Assembly: GCA_902610315.1 (NCBI GenBank)
Contig: CACLVA010000005.1
Span: 1 to 64,000, forward strand
DNA: 64,000 bases
DNA from: an uncultured Pelagibacteraceae bacterium
GTDB lineage: Bacteria > Pseudomonadota > Alphaproteobacteria > Pelagibacterales > Pelagibacteraceae
Direction: 5' to 3'
Both the position numbers and the translations under genes were made by a program. A model generated the notes under the pieces. That model saw nothing but the letters and a program-made list of their open reading frames with translations, searched no databases and was not told the DNA's origin. Shown here one piece after another: positions 31,811 to 42,162 of this stretch; the stretch's first letter is position 1; each line of letters opens with the position of its first letter.

Positions 31811-34027
31811 TTATTGTGATAAAAATTTTTGTACTTCTGAGAAATGCACTGCAAAATTCATACCTTCGGATGTATCTTTGTGCAATCCCTGAGTATTCAC
31901 TCCAATAACTCTATCTTTATAAAATAATGGGCCACCTGAATTTCCTGGATTTATTGCAGCATCTGTTTGAATAAATAACACGTCTTCAGCTCCTGTAGCG
32001 TTGTAAACACTACTCTCTTTTCTTATTGCGCTAATCCAACCCTTCGTTAAAGAAAATTTTCTACCTTTAGGGTGACCAAGTGCTTCTACCATTTCACCTT
32101 GTTTTAATTGTCCAGAGTAAAATTTTACTGGATCACCTTTCATATTGGTTTTAAGTAGAGCCAAATCTCTTTTTAAATCTTTTTTTATAACGACCGCTGA
32201 GGATCTTTTTTTATTACGATCAATTATTGAAATTGACATTGCGTTTTCGACAACATGGTAATTTGTAAGTATTTCATCGTTGCTTATAAAAAATCCAGAA
32301 CCCATTCCTGAACCAGTTTTAACAACTACCACACTATCAAATCTTGAATCTTTTGTTTCGTAAGAAGAAGATGTTAATGAGGCTGATTTAACTTTTTTCT
32401 TTTGATTTTTTTTAGATCCAAACAATTTGTCCCAGAAAGATTCTGGTTTATCTTGCTCGTAATTTAATAATGCATAAACATCATTAATATTATTAAGTTG
32501 TTTTTTTGTAGAATTGTTTATCTTTAATAAAAAACCATCTATGCTAACTTCATTAAGTTTTGTATTTTCCCAAATTTTAACATCATCCATTTTATCATGT
32601 TTATTTGTTAATTCTTCAAATCTTTTATCCTGTTGGTTAATATTATATGCAACGTTAAAGTTCTTTTCTTCATTGAATGAAATGTTGCTTTGATAAAACT
32701 TATTATTTTGAAACTGAATAATGTCATAATGAACTTTTTTTTCTGATTTTATGTTCACTAGATCGTAATTATAAGGACTTAAAATTTCTTTATCCAAATA
32801 CATTGGGGTAGTAGAATAATCAGATATTAAATCATTTAGTTTATTTTGTAAATTTACATAATTATTATGGTATGAAATCGAACCTGCGGTATTAGCAAAA
32901 GCTCCTAACACATCTAACCATCCATATCCGGTAGATTGTTGCGTCATTAATTTATATTCGTAAATTTCTGATTCCCTTTTAGCTAACATAGCTTTTTTTT
33001 CTGTATCTCTTATTTCCATTTCTAATCTTCTGTAATCTGGATTTGGTATTTGTCTAATTCCAGTAACAATCCTCGATGTCATCTGATTTTGTGAGATTGT
33101 GTTTGAAAAAGTTTCTACATCCTTAGGTATAATTAAAACCAAATTAATATTTTTTTTTGTTAATTCTTTAAATTCGCTTTTATTAAGTGAATCAATCAAG
33201 GTAACTTCACCTGATACATATGGAATTATATTTTCCTTAACAATTTTCTTATTGTATAAAACGAGTTCTAGATTTTCGTTAATTATAAGAGTCTGAGAAG
33301 AGGCTACTTCACTTGAGTTGCTTTTTACAGTTTCATCATTTTTGTTTTGTTTAGTTTTAGCTAAACGCTCTAATTTTTTTTGCTCATTTAATTTTTTTCT
33401 CTGTTCTATTTTTGCTAAACGCTCTAATTTTTTTTGCTCATTTAATTTTTTTCTCTGTTCTATTTTTGCTAAACGCTCTAATTTTTTTTGCTCATTTATT
33501 TTTTTTCTCTGTTCTATTTTTGCTAAACGCTCTAATTTTTTTCTTTTTTGCAAAAGTTTTCTTTCTTCAGCTTTTGCTAATTGTTTTTTTCTCTTTTCCT
33601 CTTGTTCTAGTTTTCTTTTTTCTATTCTCTCAAGTCTCGCTTTGTTTTTCTTAGCTTTCTTTTCGAGTAATTGTTGGGTTTTTTTATTTTTAGCAATTTT
33701 TTTTAAAGAGTCTTTTTTTATTTTTTCTACATCTTCTTTAGTTATATCTTTTTCAGTTTTTGCTACATTATTTTTGTTGCTTCTATAATTTTCTAATGCT
33801 TCTTTTCTTAGTTCATCTTTTACATCTAAAATATTTATAAATTCATTTTTTGTAATTAATTCCTCTGCATTCTCATTGCAGTTTTTTTCAGAAAACAAAG
33901 GATACATGAAGCCTGTCTCATCTAAACAAAAACGTTCCTCTGCTATTGAAAAATTTGTCATCCATACTGAAAGTATGAAAGGTAAAATAACTGTTTTTAA
34001 TCTACTTGACATGAATGTTATTTTCAT
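31811..34027 (-). CDS. Exported coiled-coil protein with C-terminal trypsin-like serine protease domain
   Basis: Signal peptide; Lys/Glu-rich coiled coil; NYHVVENAMS, DLALLKTN, AAINPGNSGGPLFY catalytic motifs. Confidence 0.8.
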   Translation of the reverse strand: MKITFMSSRLKTVILPFILSVWMTNFSIAEERFCLDETGFMYPLFSEKNCNENAEELITKNEFINILDVKDELRKEALENYRSNKNNVAKTEKDITKEDVEKIKKDSLKKIAKNKKTQQLLEKKAKKNKARLERIEKRKLEQEEKRKKQLAKAEERKLLQKRKKLERLAKIEQRKKINEQKKLERLAKIEQRKKLNEQKKLERLAKIEQRKKLNEQKKLERLAKTKQNKNDETVKSNSSEVASSQTLIINENLELVLYNKKIVKENIIPYVSGEVTLIDSLNKSEFKELTKKNINLVLIIPKDVETFSNTISQNQMTSRIVTGIRQIPNPDYRRLEMEIRDTEKKAMLAKRESEIYEYKLMTQQSTGYGWLDVLGAFANTAGSISYHNNYVNLQNKLNDLISDYSTTPMYLDKEILSPYNYDLVNIKSEKKVHYDIIQFQNNKFYQSNISFNEEKNFNVAYNINQQDKRFEELTNKHDKMDDVKIWENTKLNEVSIDGFLLKINNSTKKQLNNINDVYALLNYEQDKPESFWDKLFGSKKNQKKKVKSASLTSSSYETKDSRFDSVVVVKTGSGMGSGFFISNDEILTNYHVVENAMSISIIDRNKKRSSAVVIKKDLKRDLALLKTNMKGDPVKFYSGQLKQGEMVEALGHPKGRKFSLTKGWISAIRKESSVYNATGAEDVLFIQTDAAINPGNSGGPLFYKDRVIGVNTQGLHKDTSEGMNFAVHFSEVQKFLSQ
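33363..33540. repeat. 54-bp intragenic tandem repeat (three copies plus partial)
   Basis: Unit aaacgctctaattttttttgctcatttaatttttttctctgttctatttttgct, period 54 bp; encodes 18-aa KKLERLAKIEQRKKLNEQ. Confidence 0.9.
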
Positions 34028-34040
34028 TTGATATTATCTC

Positions 34041-34688
34041 ATGTGCAAAAAACTACAAGTTGTATTTGTATCAGTAATTTTGTTTTTAATTAGTAATTTT
34101 GCTTTTAGTGAATCTCATATACCCAAAAATCAATCCAAAATTGATGTTGGTAAAGTGTTAAAGTTGCAAAATCAAAAATATTTGATGACACCTCCTAAGA
34201 AAGCTAGAGGCATATTTATGACAACAATAAATAAAATAAATGATGAATGTTGTGAAGAAGACTATCCTAAAAAGTCAAGATTGGAAGAGATAAAGCTAAC
34301 TTTAGAAGATTGTTTAAATACTAAATGTGAAAATAAACTAATTCCTGTTTTTGATCCTAAAAATCCACCTAAAAAAATTATTTCTTTTAAAATGAATGAT
34401 GAGGTGGATGATTTAATTTTAGATCATGAAAACTTTAAGTTTAATAAATTATCATTGAAAATGGAAAGTGGTCTTTCATCTGAAGCAGAGAAAAATGAAA
34501 CAATAAAAAAATTTGAAGAAGAAAACAAAAAATTAAAAAAGACAGTAGATAAAATGCTTAAAAATTATCAAAATAAAATTACAAAGCTTGAAGAAGAAAA
34601 TAAAAAATTAACTATAAAATATGACGAAGCATTTAATATGTTGCCACCATTTAAACAAAAAAAGCTAAAAGAAACGGCTAAAGATTAA
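34041..34688 (+). CDS. Hypothetical exported protein with C-terminal coiled coil
   Basis: Signal peptide; EEENKKLKKTVDKMLKNYQNKITKLEEENKKL. Confidence 0.65.
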   Translation: MCKKLQVVFVSVILFLISNFAFSESHIPKNQSKIDVGKVLKLQNQKYLMTPPKKARGIFMTTINKINDECCEEDYPKKSRLEEIKLTLEDCLNTKCENKLIPVFDPKNPPKKIISFKMNDEVDDLILDHENFKFNKLSLKMESGLSSEAEKNETIKKFEEENKKLKKTVDKMLKNYQNKITKLEEENKKLTIKYDEAFNMLPPFKQKKLKETAKD

Positions 34689-35586
34689 AAAATCTTTCAA
34701 AGTCAGAAGATTTCAATTTTTTCCATTCTTGCATATTTCCTCTAGACCAAGTCAACTGTCTCTTAACATATCTCATTGTTCTAAAGATTATTCTGTCTTT
34801 AAGAATAGTTTTGTTTGGGATTTTATTATTAATATATTCGTCAATTTCCTTAATACCTATTATATAATTTGCGCTTTTTAATTTATTAAGTTTAAGGTTT
34901 AAAATTTTCCTTGCTTCTTTAATTGCACCTAATTTTAGCATTTTATCGACTCTTTTATTAATTTTTTTTTCAAGATCTTTTTTAGAATAATCAAAATATA
35001 TTTTTAGAAAATCTTCATCTTTAAAGAATTTTTTAGTTTTTTTCTGCCATTCATAGATTGATATTTTTGTTTTTTTTTTAACTTCGTACGCTCTTATTGA
35101 TCTATTGATATCATTTAACGAAATTTTTTTTTTTACTAATGGGTCAATTTTTATTAATTTATTATAAAAGTTTTTTTGCCCGATTTTTTTTTGAGTTTTA
35201 ATGATATTATTTCTGAAACTTAAGGGTATACTTGGAATTTTTGCAATTCCACAAACTAAACTTTTAAAATATAACCCAGTTCCACCAACTACAATAGGCA
35301 CTTTATTTTTTTTTTTTATTTCTTGTATTTTTTTAAGACATAAGTTTATCCATTGACCAGTCGAGAAATTTTTTTTTACACTTTGAAAACCATAAAGATG
35401 ATGTTTAATCTCAGTTTGGTCTTTTTTTGAGGGTCTAGCAGATAAAATCTTACACTCTTTATATATTTGCATACTGTCAGCGTTAATGATTTCCCCATTG
35501 ATTTTTTTTGCAAGCTTAAGTGCAAATTTAGATTTACCTGAAGCTGTGGGTCCTGAAATTAAAATTATTTTGGACTTTAGGTCCAT
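34678..35586 (-). CDS. miaA: tRNA dimethylallyltransferase
   Basis: IILISGPTASGKSKFALKLA, INADSMQIYKE, VGGTGLYFKSL, FRTMRYVKRQLTWSRG. Confidence 0.95.
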   Translation of the reverse strand: MDLKSKIILISGPTASGKSKFALKLAKKINGEIINADSMQIYKECKILSARPSKKDQTEIKHHLYGFQSVKKNFSTGQWINLCLKKIQEIKKKNKVPIVVGGTGLYFKSLVCGIAKIPSIPLSFRNNIIKTQKKIGQKNFYNKLIKIDPLVKKKISLNDINRSIRAYEVKKKTKISIYEWQKKTKKFFKDEDFLKIYFDYSKKDLEKKINKRVDKMLKLGAIKEARKILNLKLNKLKSANYIIGIKEIDEYINNKIPNKTILKDRIIFRTMRYVKRQLTWSRGNMQEWKKLKSSDFERFFNL

Positions 35587-35587
35587 A

Positions 35588-36994
35588 CTAATCCAATTTT
35601 ACACCAATATATCTTTTTTGATTTTGATTATTAAATATTGCAATTAGTATAGTTTTATTTTGTGACTTTGATGCTGCGTTAACTAAATTATTTAATTGAT
35701 TAGCAGACTTAATTCTTCTTTTGCCTGCTTCTACAATTATGTCATTTATTTTTAAATAATTTATTGGGCTATCTGGTTCTATTTTAGTTATTATTAAACC
35801 TGATATATTTGGAGGTAGTTGTCTTTGTGCTATATCTTCTTTTGTCGTAGATCTTACCTCAATTTTTAAAGCATTTATAACTTCAACTTTTGGAATATTT
35901 GGAGTTTCAGCTTTAAAATCTTCTGAGGTTTCGAGTCTGCCAAGAGTAATGGTTTTTGTTATTTCTTTTTTATTTCTCCAAACTTTAAGTTTAACAACTT
36001 TTCCAACTTTAGTCTGAGCAACTATTAGTGGAAGTTCTTGCATTTCGTTTATTTTTTTTCCATCAAACTCTAATATGATATCTCCATCCTTAATTCCTCC
36101 TTTATCTGAAGGACTTCCTGGTGCAACACTCGCAACTAAAGCGCCTCTTGCTTTGCCTAATTTTTCAATTTCTGCGATTTCTTTTGAAACATTTTGAATT
36201 CTAACACCTAACCAACCTCTTTTCGTTTCACCAAACTCAATTAATTGATCTATTACTTGTTTTGCGCTATTCGATGGAATTGCAAAACCAATTCCTATTG
36301 ATCCCTGTTGACCAAGTATCGCAGTATTTATTCCTATTACATCTCCATTCATATTAAATAAAGGTCCACCAGAATTTCCTGTGTTAATTGATGCATCTGT
36401 TTGAATGAAATCTTCATATCTTGATAACCCAATATTTCTATTTCTTGCTGAAATAATTCCAGAGGTAACTGTTCCTCCTAAACCAAATGGATTTCCAATT
36501 GCTATAACCCAGTCACCTATTCTAGCCTTGTCAGAATTTCCAAATTTTACAGGCTGAAACTTATCTTCAGATTTAATTTTTAAAACCGCAACATCTGATA
36601 GTGGGTCGGCACCAATTATTTCTGCTTTATATTCTTTATCATTGCTAAATCTAACGACTATATCTTCGGCACCTTTAATTACATGATTATTTGTTATAAC
36701 TGTTCCATTACTGTCTATTACAAAACCTGAACCTAAAGCGCTGGCTTTCCTTTTTTGTGGGGAGCCAAATTCTTTAAACATATCTCCAAAAGGAGACCCT
36801 GGAGGAAATTCAAACGGAAAAGGATTTGTGTTTTGTACTACAGTAGTTGTTGTTGAAATATTCACGACAGACGGCATTAATTTCTCTGCTAAATCAGCAA
36901 AGGAGGCTGGTCTATCTTGTGAGTTTGTTGGTAAAATAGTTGCTATTGAAAACAACAAGATCAAAGTAAAATATTTTTTTAAAATTACTCTCAT
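35588..36994 (-). CDS. degP: Periplasmic serine endoprotease DegP/Do-like
   Basis: GSGFVIDSNGTVITNNHVI, DVAVLKI, DASINTGNSGGPLFN, PDZ regions. Confidence 0.94.
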   Translation of the reverse strand: MRVILKKYFTLILLFSIATILPTNSQDRPASFADLAEKLMPSVVNISTTTTVVQNTNPFPFEFPPGSPFGDMFKEFGSPQKRKASALGSGFVIDSNGTVITNNHVIKGAEDIVVRFSNDKEYKAEIIGADPLSDVAVLKIKSEDKFQPVKFGNSDKARIGDWVIAIGNPFGLGGTVTSGIISARNRNIGLSRYEDFIQTDASINTGNSGGPLFNMNGDVIGINTAILGQQGSIGIGFAIPSNSAKQVIDQLIEFGETKRGWLGVRIQNVSKEIAEIEKLGKARGALVASVAPGSPSDKGGIKDGDIILEFDGKKINEMQELPLIVAQTKVGKVVKLKVWRNKKEITKTITLGRLETSEDFKAETPNIPKVEVINALKIEVRSTTKEDIAQRQLPPNISGLIITKIEPDSPINYLKINDIIVEAGKRRIKSANQLNNLVNAASKSQNKTILIAIFNNQNQKRYIGVKLD

Positions 36995-37179
36995 AAAACT
37001 TTCATATACCAGATGATTAAAAAGCCAACTAACGCAAAAACAATTCCTCCAAACCTTAATTGGGCATTTTTCATCAGTTTTAGTTTTTCCAACATATTTC
37101 TCATTTTTGAGGGAAATAAGGCATACAAGGCGCCTTCAATAAATAAAAATAGTCCAAAAGCGACTATTATTTCTCTCAT
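36991..37179 (-). CDS. DUF2065 family small membrane protein
   Basis: GLFLFIEGALYALFPSKMRNMLEKL; conserved position between degP and hflC. Confidence 0.8.
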   Translation of the reverse strand: MREIIVAFGLFLFIEGALYALFPSKMRNMLEKLKLMKNAQLRFGGIVFALVGFLIIWYMKVL

Positions 37180-37183
37180 ACTT

Positions 37184-38053
37184 TTACTGATTTGATTGTT
37201 TTGCTTTTATATCTCCGAAGAACTTAAAAAATTCACTATCTGGTGAAAGAATTAAAGAAGTTTCACCACCTATTAAAGCTTTCTCGTAAGCTTGCATTGC
37301 CCTATAAAAAGCAAAGAACTGTGGATCTTGTCCAAATGCATCAGCAAATATCTTATTTCTTGCTCCATCTCCTTCACCTTTCATAATTTGGGATTTTTTT
37401 TCTGCATCTGCAAGTATTACTGTAACCTCTTTGTCTGCAGTTGATGTTATTGTAACTGCCATTTCTGCACCTTTGGCTCTAAATTCCTTGGCTTCTCTTT
37501 CTCTTTCAGTTTGCATTCTTCTATAAATTGCATCACTGTTTGCTTGCGGTAAGTCCGCTCTTTTAATTCTTACATCAACTATTTTTATACCAAAGTTTTC
37601 AGCTTCATTATTTACACCCTCCTGTATTAATGCCATTTGTTTTGTTCTATCTTGTGATAATAGAGTTTGTAGTTCTTGCTGACCTAATACGTTTCTTATT
37701 CTTGAATTGATAATTGTAGATAATCTTGATCTAGCAACTCTTTCGTTACCAACCGATATATAAAACTTCAGTGGATCAATAATTTGAAATCTCGCAAAAG
37801 CATCAACAATCAAACGTTTTTGATCTGAAGCAATTACCTCTTCTGGAGGTGTATCCAAATTTAAAATTCTTTTATCTAAATAAACAACGTTTTGGATGAA
37901 TGGCAATTTAAAATTTATTCCTGGTTTTAAAATAATTTTTTTTGGGTCACCAAATTGTAATACTATTGCTTGATTTACTTCTTTTACTATAAAGATTGAG
38001 AAGAAAGCTGTAAAAGCTATAATTAGAACTATTGGTAGTGCAAATTTTTTCAT
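37184..38053 (-). CDS. hflC: Protease modulator HflC
   Basis: SPFH/Band 7; VNQAIVLQFGDPKKIILKPGINFKLPF; start re-set to MKKFALPIV. Confidence 0.93.
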   Translation of the reverse strand: MKKFALPIVLIIAFTAFFSIFIVKEVNQAIVLQFGDPKKIILKPGINFKLPFIQNVVYLDKRILNLDTPPEEVIASDQKRLIVDAFARFQIIDPLKFYISVGNERVARSRLSTIINSRIRNVLGQQELQTLLSQDRTKQMALIQEGVNNEAENFGIKIVDVRIKRADLPQANSDAIYRRMQTEREREAKEFRAKGAEMAVTITSTADKEVTVILADAEKKSQIMKGEGDGARNKIFADAFGQDPQFFAFYRAMQAYEKALIGGETSLILSPDSEFFKFFGDIKAKQSNQ

Positions 38054-38054
38054 A

Positions 38055-39152
38055 TTAATTAGTTTTCTTTTTAAGTTCTGGTAATGGTAGATATGGAACA
38101 ACTCCTGATCCAGAGTCTTTGTCGATTATTACTTTATCAATATCAGCCAAAACTTTTTCCATAGTCTCGAGATACATTCTTTCCTGTGTTACTTCTTTTG
38201 CTTTTCTGTACTCGTTAAAAATTGATAAAAATCTACTTGCTTCACCTTCTGCTTTAGCAACAACTTCTTTTTTATAAGCTTCTGCAGCTTGAAGTATTTT
38301 TGCAGCTTCACCCCTTGCTCTTGGGATTACGTCATTTGCGTAAGCTTCCGCTTCATTTTTTGATCTTTCCATATCCGCTCTAGCTGCTTGAACATCTCTG
38401 AATGCATCGATAACTTGATCTGGTGGATCCGCTTTTTGCGTTTGAACTTGTGTTACTTGAATTCCACTTTGGTACTCATCTAAAATTTGTTGAATTATAG
38501 TCTCTGTTTCTTGTTCTATTAATGATCTTCCTTCAGTTAAAATTGGTTGAATATTACTTTTAGCGATTACTTCTCTCATTGCTGTTTCTGCAGCTGCTTT
38601 TACTGTTCCTTCTGGATCTTGTATCTTAAATAAAAATTTACCAGCATCTTTTATTACCCAGAAGACTGAAAAATCTATATTAACAATATTTTCATCACCA
38701 GTTAACATTAAGCTTTCCTCTGGAACGTCTGCTACTACACCTGAACTAAATCCTGAATCTCTTTCTGATCTAAAACCGATATCAATTCTATTAACTTTTG
38801 TAACTTTTGGAGTAATTACGCTTTCGATTGGAAAAGGTATGTGATAATTCAAACCTGGTTGTGTTGTTGAAACAAATTTTCCAAATCTTAAAACAACACC
38901 CTGCTCATCAGGTAAAACACGATATAACCCACTTAGAGCATAAATTACTAATAAAATTGAAATACCAAATATTATAGGTTTTCCACCTTTAGATGCACCA
39001 CCCGGTAAAAATTTATTAATCTTGTCTTGTAAGTTTTTGATTATCTCGTCTATGTTTGGAGGAGTTGGGCCTCTTCTTCCTGAACCGTTACCTCCGCCTC
39101 CTGGGGGAGATCCCCACGGGCTACCACCTCTACTTCTAAAATCGTCAACCAT
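38055..39152 (-). CDS. hflK: FtsH protease activity modulator HflK
   Basis: Gly/Pro-rich N terminus; LPDEQGVVLRFGKFVSTTQPGLNYHIPFPIE. Confidence 0.94.
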   Translation of the reverse strand: MVDDFRSRGGSPWGSPPGGGGNGSGRRGPTPPNIDEIIKNLQDKINKFLPGGASKGGKPIIFGISILLVIYALSGLYRVLPDEQGVVLRFGKFVSTTQPGLNYHIPFPIESVITPKVTKVNRIDIGFRSERDSGFSSGVVADVPEESLMLTGDENIVNIDFSVFWVIKDAGKFLFKIQDPEGTVKAAAETAMREVIAKSNIQPILTEGRSLIEQETETIIQQILDEYQSGIQVTQVQTQKADPPDQVIDAFRDVQAARADMERSKNEAEAYANDVIPRARGEAAKILQAAEAYKKEVVAKAEGEASRFLSIFNEYRKAKEVTQERMYLETMEKVLADIDKVIIDKDSGSGVVPYLPLPELKKKTN

Positions 39153-39233
39153 GCACTTTATATAGTGTCTTTGTTGGGAAAAACAAGTTTAGTATGTTAA
39201 AAGAACCCTTAAAAATTCGGACTTAATGTAGCA

Positions 39234-40031
39234 ATGATAGGAAAACCTTATAAAAAAACCTTTGTCAAAAACCCGATTTCAGGCACTAAGTTTACAATTG
39301 CAATTTCTAGTGCCAAAGGAGGTGTTGGTAAATCTACTTTTGCAACAAATCTTGCATTAGCTTTAAAAAATTTGGGTTGCAAAGTAGGATTGTTAGATGC
39401 TGATATCTATGGTCCATCATTACCAAAACTTTTTTCAATTAATCAAAAACCTGAGAGCGATGGTTCAAATTTAAAACCTATTGTTAAATACGATATTCAA
39501 TGTATGTCAATTGGTTTTCTAACTGACGAACAAACTCCAATGATTTGGAGAGGTCCAATGGTAACAAGCACTATTAAAACTTTTGCCCAAAAAGTCAGCT
39601 GGAATAATCTAGATTTTATTATTGTAGATATGCCTCCTGGAACAGGAGATACTCAACTTACATTTGCACAAGAAATAGAAATGGATGGTGCCATAATAGT
39701 TTCAACTCCTCAAGAGCTTGCACTTCAGGACGTTAAAAGAGGGATAAGAATGTTTGATAAATTGGGGGTAAAGATTATTGGGCTTGTTGATAACATGAGT
39801 TTTTTTAAGGGGGACGATGGTAAAAAATATCCAATTTTTGGAGAAGGTGGAGTTAAAAGAACTGCAGAAGAATTTAGTAAAGAATTTTTGTGTGAAATTC
39901 CAATTGATCCTGAAGTTGGTAAATCTGGTGATGAAGGCAAGCCAATTGTTGAGAGTAATCCAGATAACGAGATTTCTAAAATTTATTTAGATATTGCAAA
40001 AAAAATTAAATCTTCTTTTATAGAAAACTGA
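39234..40031 (+). CDS. mrp: Mrp/NBP35 family Fe-S carrier ATPase
   Basis: SSAKGGVGKSTFATNLALAL, LLDADIYGPSLPKL, VDMPPGTGDTQLT. Confidence 0.93.
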   Translation: MIGKPYKKTFVKNPISGTKFTIAISSAKGGVGKSTFATNLALALKNLGCKVGLLDADIYGPSLPKLFSINQKPESDGSNLKPIVKYDIQCMSIGFLTDEQTPMIWRGPMVTSTIKTFAQKVSWNNLDFIIVDMPPGTGDTQLTFAQEIEMDGAIIVSTPQELALQDVKRGIRMFDKLGVKIIGLVDNMSFFKGDDGKKYPIFGEGGVKRTAEEFSKEFLCEIPIDPEVGKSGDEGKPIVESNPDNEISKIYLDIAKKIKSSFIEN

Positions 40032-40033
40032 TT

Positions 40034-42136
40034 TTATTTTAAACTATAGACTTTTAAATAAATACCATATTCAGGATCATCGGCAAAAAAGTCTAAATTA
40101 CTGGTCACATCAACATTTAAATTATTATGCTTGCTTTTATAAGCTATTTCAGTTGAAGTTTCATGAACAGAAAGAGCATACGTTGAATTATAAGAAGCTC
40201 TATAATCTCCTGCAATTACAAAATTATCATTGTAACTGCCTTCTGTAGTTTGGTCTCTAGTATACTTTGTCATTAAATTAAAACCACTATCTGTAATTAA
40301 ATCGAAACCTATTCCAGTATGTACACTGTGGGTGGCATTATTAATGTTATCTAAAGTGTATTTATCTCCGCTTGATGAATATGAAAATTTTTGTTTTGTT
40401 GACGGGCTCATATCAGCTGAGTAATTAAAATCAAAATAAGGTAAAAAGGTATTATTCTTTAAGTCAAATTTTTTATCAATATTTGCACCAACTGAGGTAA
40501 TAAAATTTCCAATATACTGATCTTTAAATTTTAAATTTAAACCTGCAGCACCTGTTTCCGTATATTCTGCAAAGTGTGTTACACCGTAGTCTATTTTAAT
40601 TTTGGGTGTAAAATTTAATTTATTTTTTGAAAGAGTATCTCTTAAACTAAAAGAGCCATAAATTTGCTCCCCTGATCTCTTACCATTAGTTGAAGTAGAA
40701 CCACTATTATTAATTAAATCAGAATTTATGAAACTTAAACCTAATAAGTGATCAGTAAATCTTTCTTCTCCTTTAGGTTTAGTCTCATAAAAAGTCAGAC
40801 CAAATGTTCTCATATTCAATGCACTTCCAAGGTCCCCCACATCAACGTCATCACTTCCAAATCTTAATGCAATACCTCTCATTATGTTATCTTTACCTCT
40901 TTTGTCTGCACCTAGTGTGATTGCTGAAGTATTTATATCTTTTGAGGATGAAACAGAGGTATCGCCTATTCGACCTACACTGATTGTTCCTTCGCTCCAT
41001 AGAGACCAACTAGAATTTTCATTATCGGTGTTTGAAGAATTATAATTAGATAAATAAACTGGTAGCAACGTTTTTGATAAAGAGTTTAAAATTTCATTAT
41101 TAAATTGAAATTTAATATTTTGGTTAGTTAAATTTCCCCTACTGTTGTTCCTTCTTAACCATTGCATACGATTGATTACTGGATATGTGGTGTGTTGTAT
41201 TAATTTTTTTGCGCTTTCAGATTGAGTCTCAATAGAAGCAACATCATCTTTATTAGCTGTTGGATCGATACAATTGATGACACCAAAGCCACAGCTTAAA
41301 TCATATTCAGCAACATCTCTATTAGCAGCATTGTTTTTTGAATCTAAAATAAATAATTTAGAACCATCATCACTGAACGCAATTCCTGAAGGTTCCTCAA
41401 TTTGGCCAGAAAGGTCGTAACCCCCTTCAAATTTTACATTAGATAAATCAAAAGGTGTGCTTAGAGTGAATTCTTTAATTTTTTGTGTACTTACTCCTGT
41501 AACGTACATTTTAGATCCATCGGCACTAAATGCTAACCCTTGTGGATTCCCATTAATTGCTTGTAGAGTACTGCTGTTTGTTCCAATATATTGTTTTTGA
41601 AGAACTGCGTTTGAGAGATCAAAGGGACTACCTAATGAATATTGTTTAATCGAGTCAGTGCCTGTCGCATCATAAATAAAAAGTTTTGTTCCATTCGTAT
41701 TAAATGCGATAGCTATAAAACTTAAACCGTCCCCATTAAAATATGTATTCTGATGTACACTGGTTGAAACATCATAGGCAGTTGATAAATTATACTCATC
41801 TATTTCTTGTTCATCTGTTCCAGCAAGAAATAATTTTGTACCATCAGAATTAAATTTTATATCTGTTGCATCTACTTGTTGTGAATTATGAAGAAATTCA
41901 TTAGAATTTTTGGTAGCAGTTGAAATATCAAAAGCAGTAGATAAATCAAATTCAAAAATTTTATTTTGACTCTTTCCAACAACAAACATTTTAGTTCCAT
42001 CTGGTTTAAATGTTATTCCATGTGCAATTTTTTGCGTAACACTTTTGCTGTCAACAAATGATGAAACTTCTCCAAAAGCATTAATATTTACAAATAAGAA
42101 AATGATTATGAAAGTTATTTTATTTATAAGTTTCAT
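40034..42136 (-). CDS. Autotransporter-like outer-membrane protein with N-terminal beta-propeller passenger
   Basis: Signal peptide; about five repeats of F-x-x-DGTK(L/M)F(V/L)xG...(E/K)(F/Y)xLSTxFD(I/L)S; C-terminal half begins WSLWSEGTISVGRIGDTS with alternating beta-strand pattern. Confidence 0.75.
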   Translation of the reverse strand: MKLINKITFIIIFLFVNINAFGEVSSFVDSKSVTQKIAHGITFKPDGTKMFVVGKSQNKIFEFDLSTAFDISTATKNSNEFLHNSQQVDATDIKFNSDGTKLFLAGTDEQEIDEYNLSTAYDVSTSVHQNTYFNGDGLSFIAIAFNTNGTKLFIYDATGTDSIKQYSLGSPFDLSNAVLQKQYIGTNSSTLQAINGNPQGLAFSADGSKMYVTGVSTQKIKEFTLSTPFDLSNVKFEGGYDLSGQIEEPSGIAFSDDGSKLFILDSKNNAANRDVAEYDLSCGFGVINCIDPTANKDDVASIETQSESAKKLIQHTTYPVINRMQWLRRNNSRGNLTNQNIKFQFNNEILNSLSKTLLPVYLSNYNSSNTDNENSSWSLWSEGTISVGRIGDTSVSSSKDINTSAITLGADKRGKDNIMRGIALRFGSDDVDVGDLGSALNMRTFGLTFYETKPKGEERFTDHLLGLSFINSDLINNSGSTSTNGKRSGEQIYGSFSLRDTLSKNKLNFTPKIKIDYGVTHFAEYTETGAAGLNLKFKDQYIGNFITSVGANIDKKFDLKNNTFLPYFDFNYSADMSPSTKQKFSYSSSGDKYTLDNINNATHSVHTGIGFDLITDSGFNLMTKYTRDQTTEGSYNDNFVIAGDYRASYNSTYALSVHETSTEIAYKSKHNNLNVDVTSNLDFFADDPEYGIYLKVYSLK

Positions 42137-42162
42137 TTATAGTTTTTATTTTTTTCTGTAAA

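Noticed and set aside
33363-33540. Direct repeats as possible CRISPR array
   Set aside because: No spacers; contiguous 54-bp units in frame within a coding sequence.
33318-33788. 156-aa plus-strand ORF with repeated FAKRSNFFCSFNFFLCSI units
   Set aside because: Antisense shadow of the 54-bp tandem repeat in the minus-strand protease gene.
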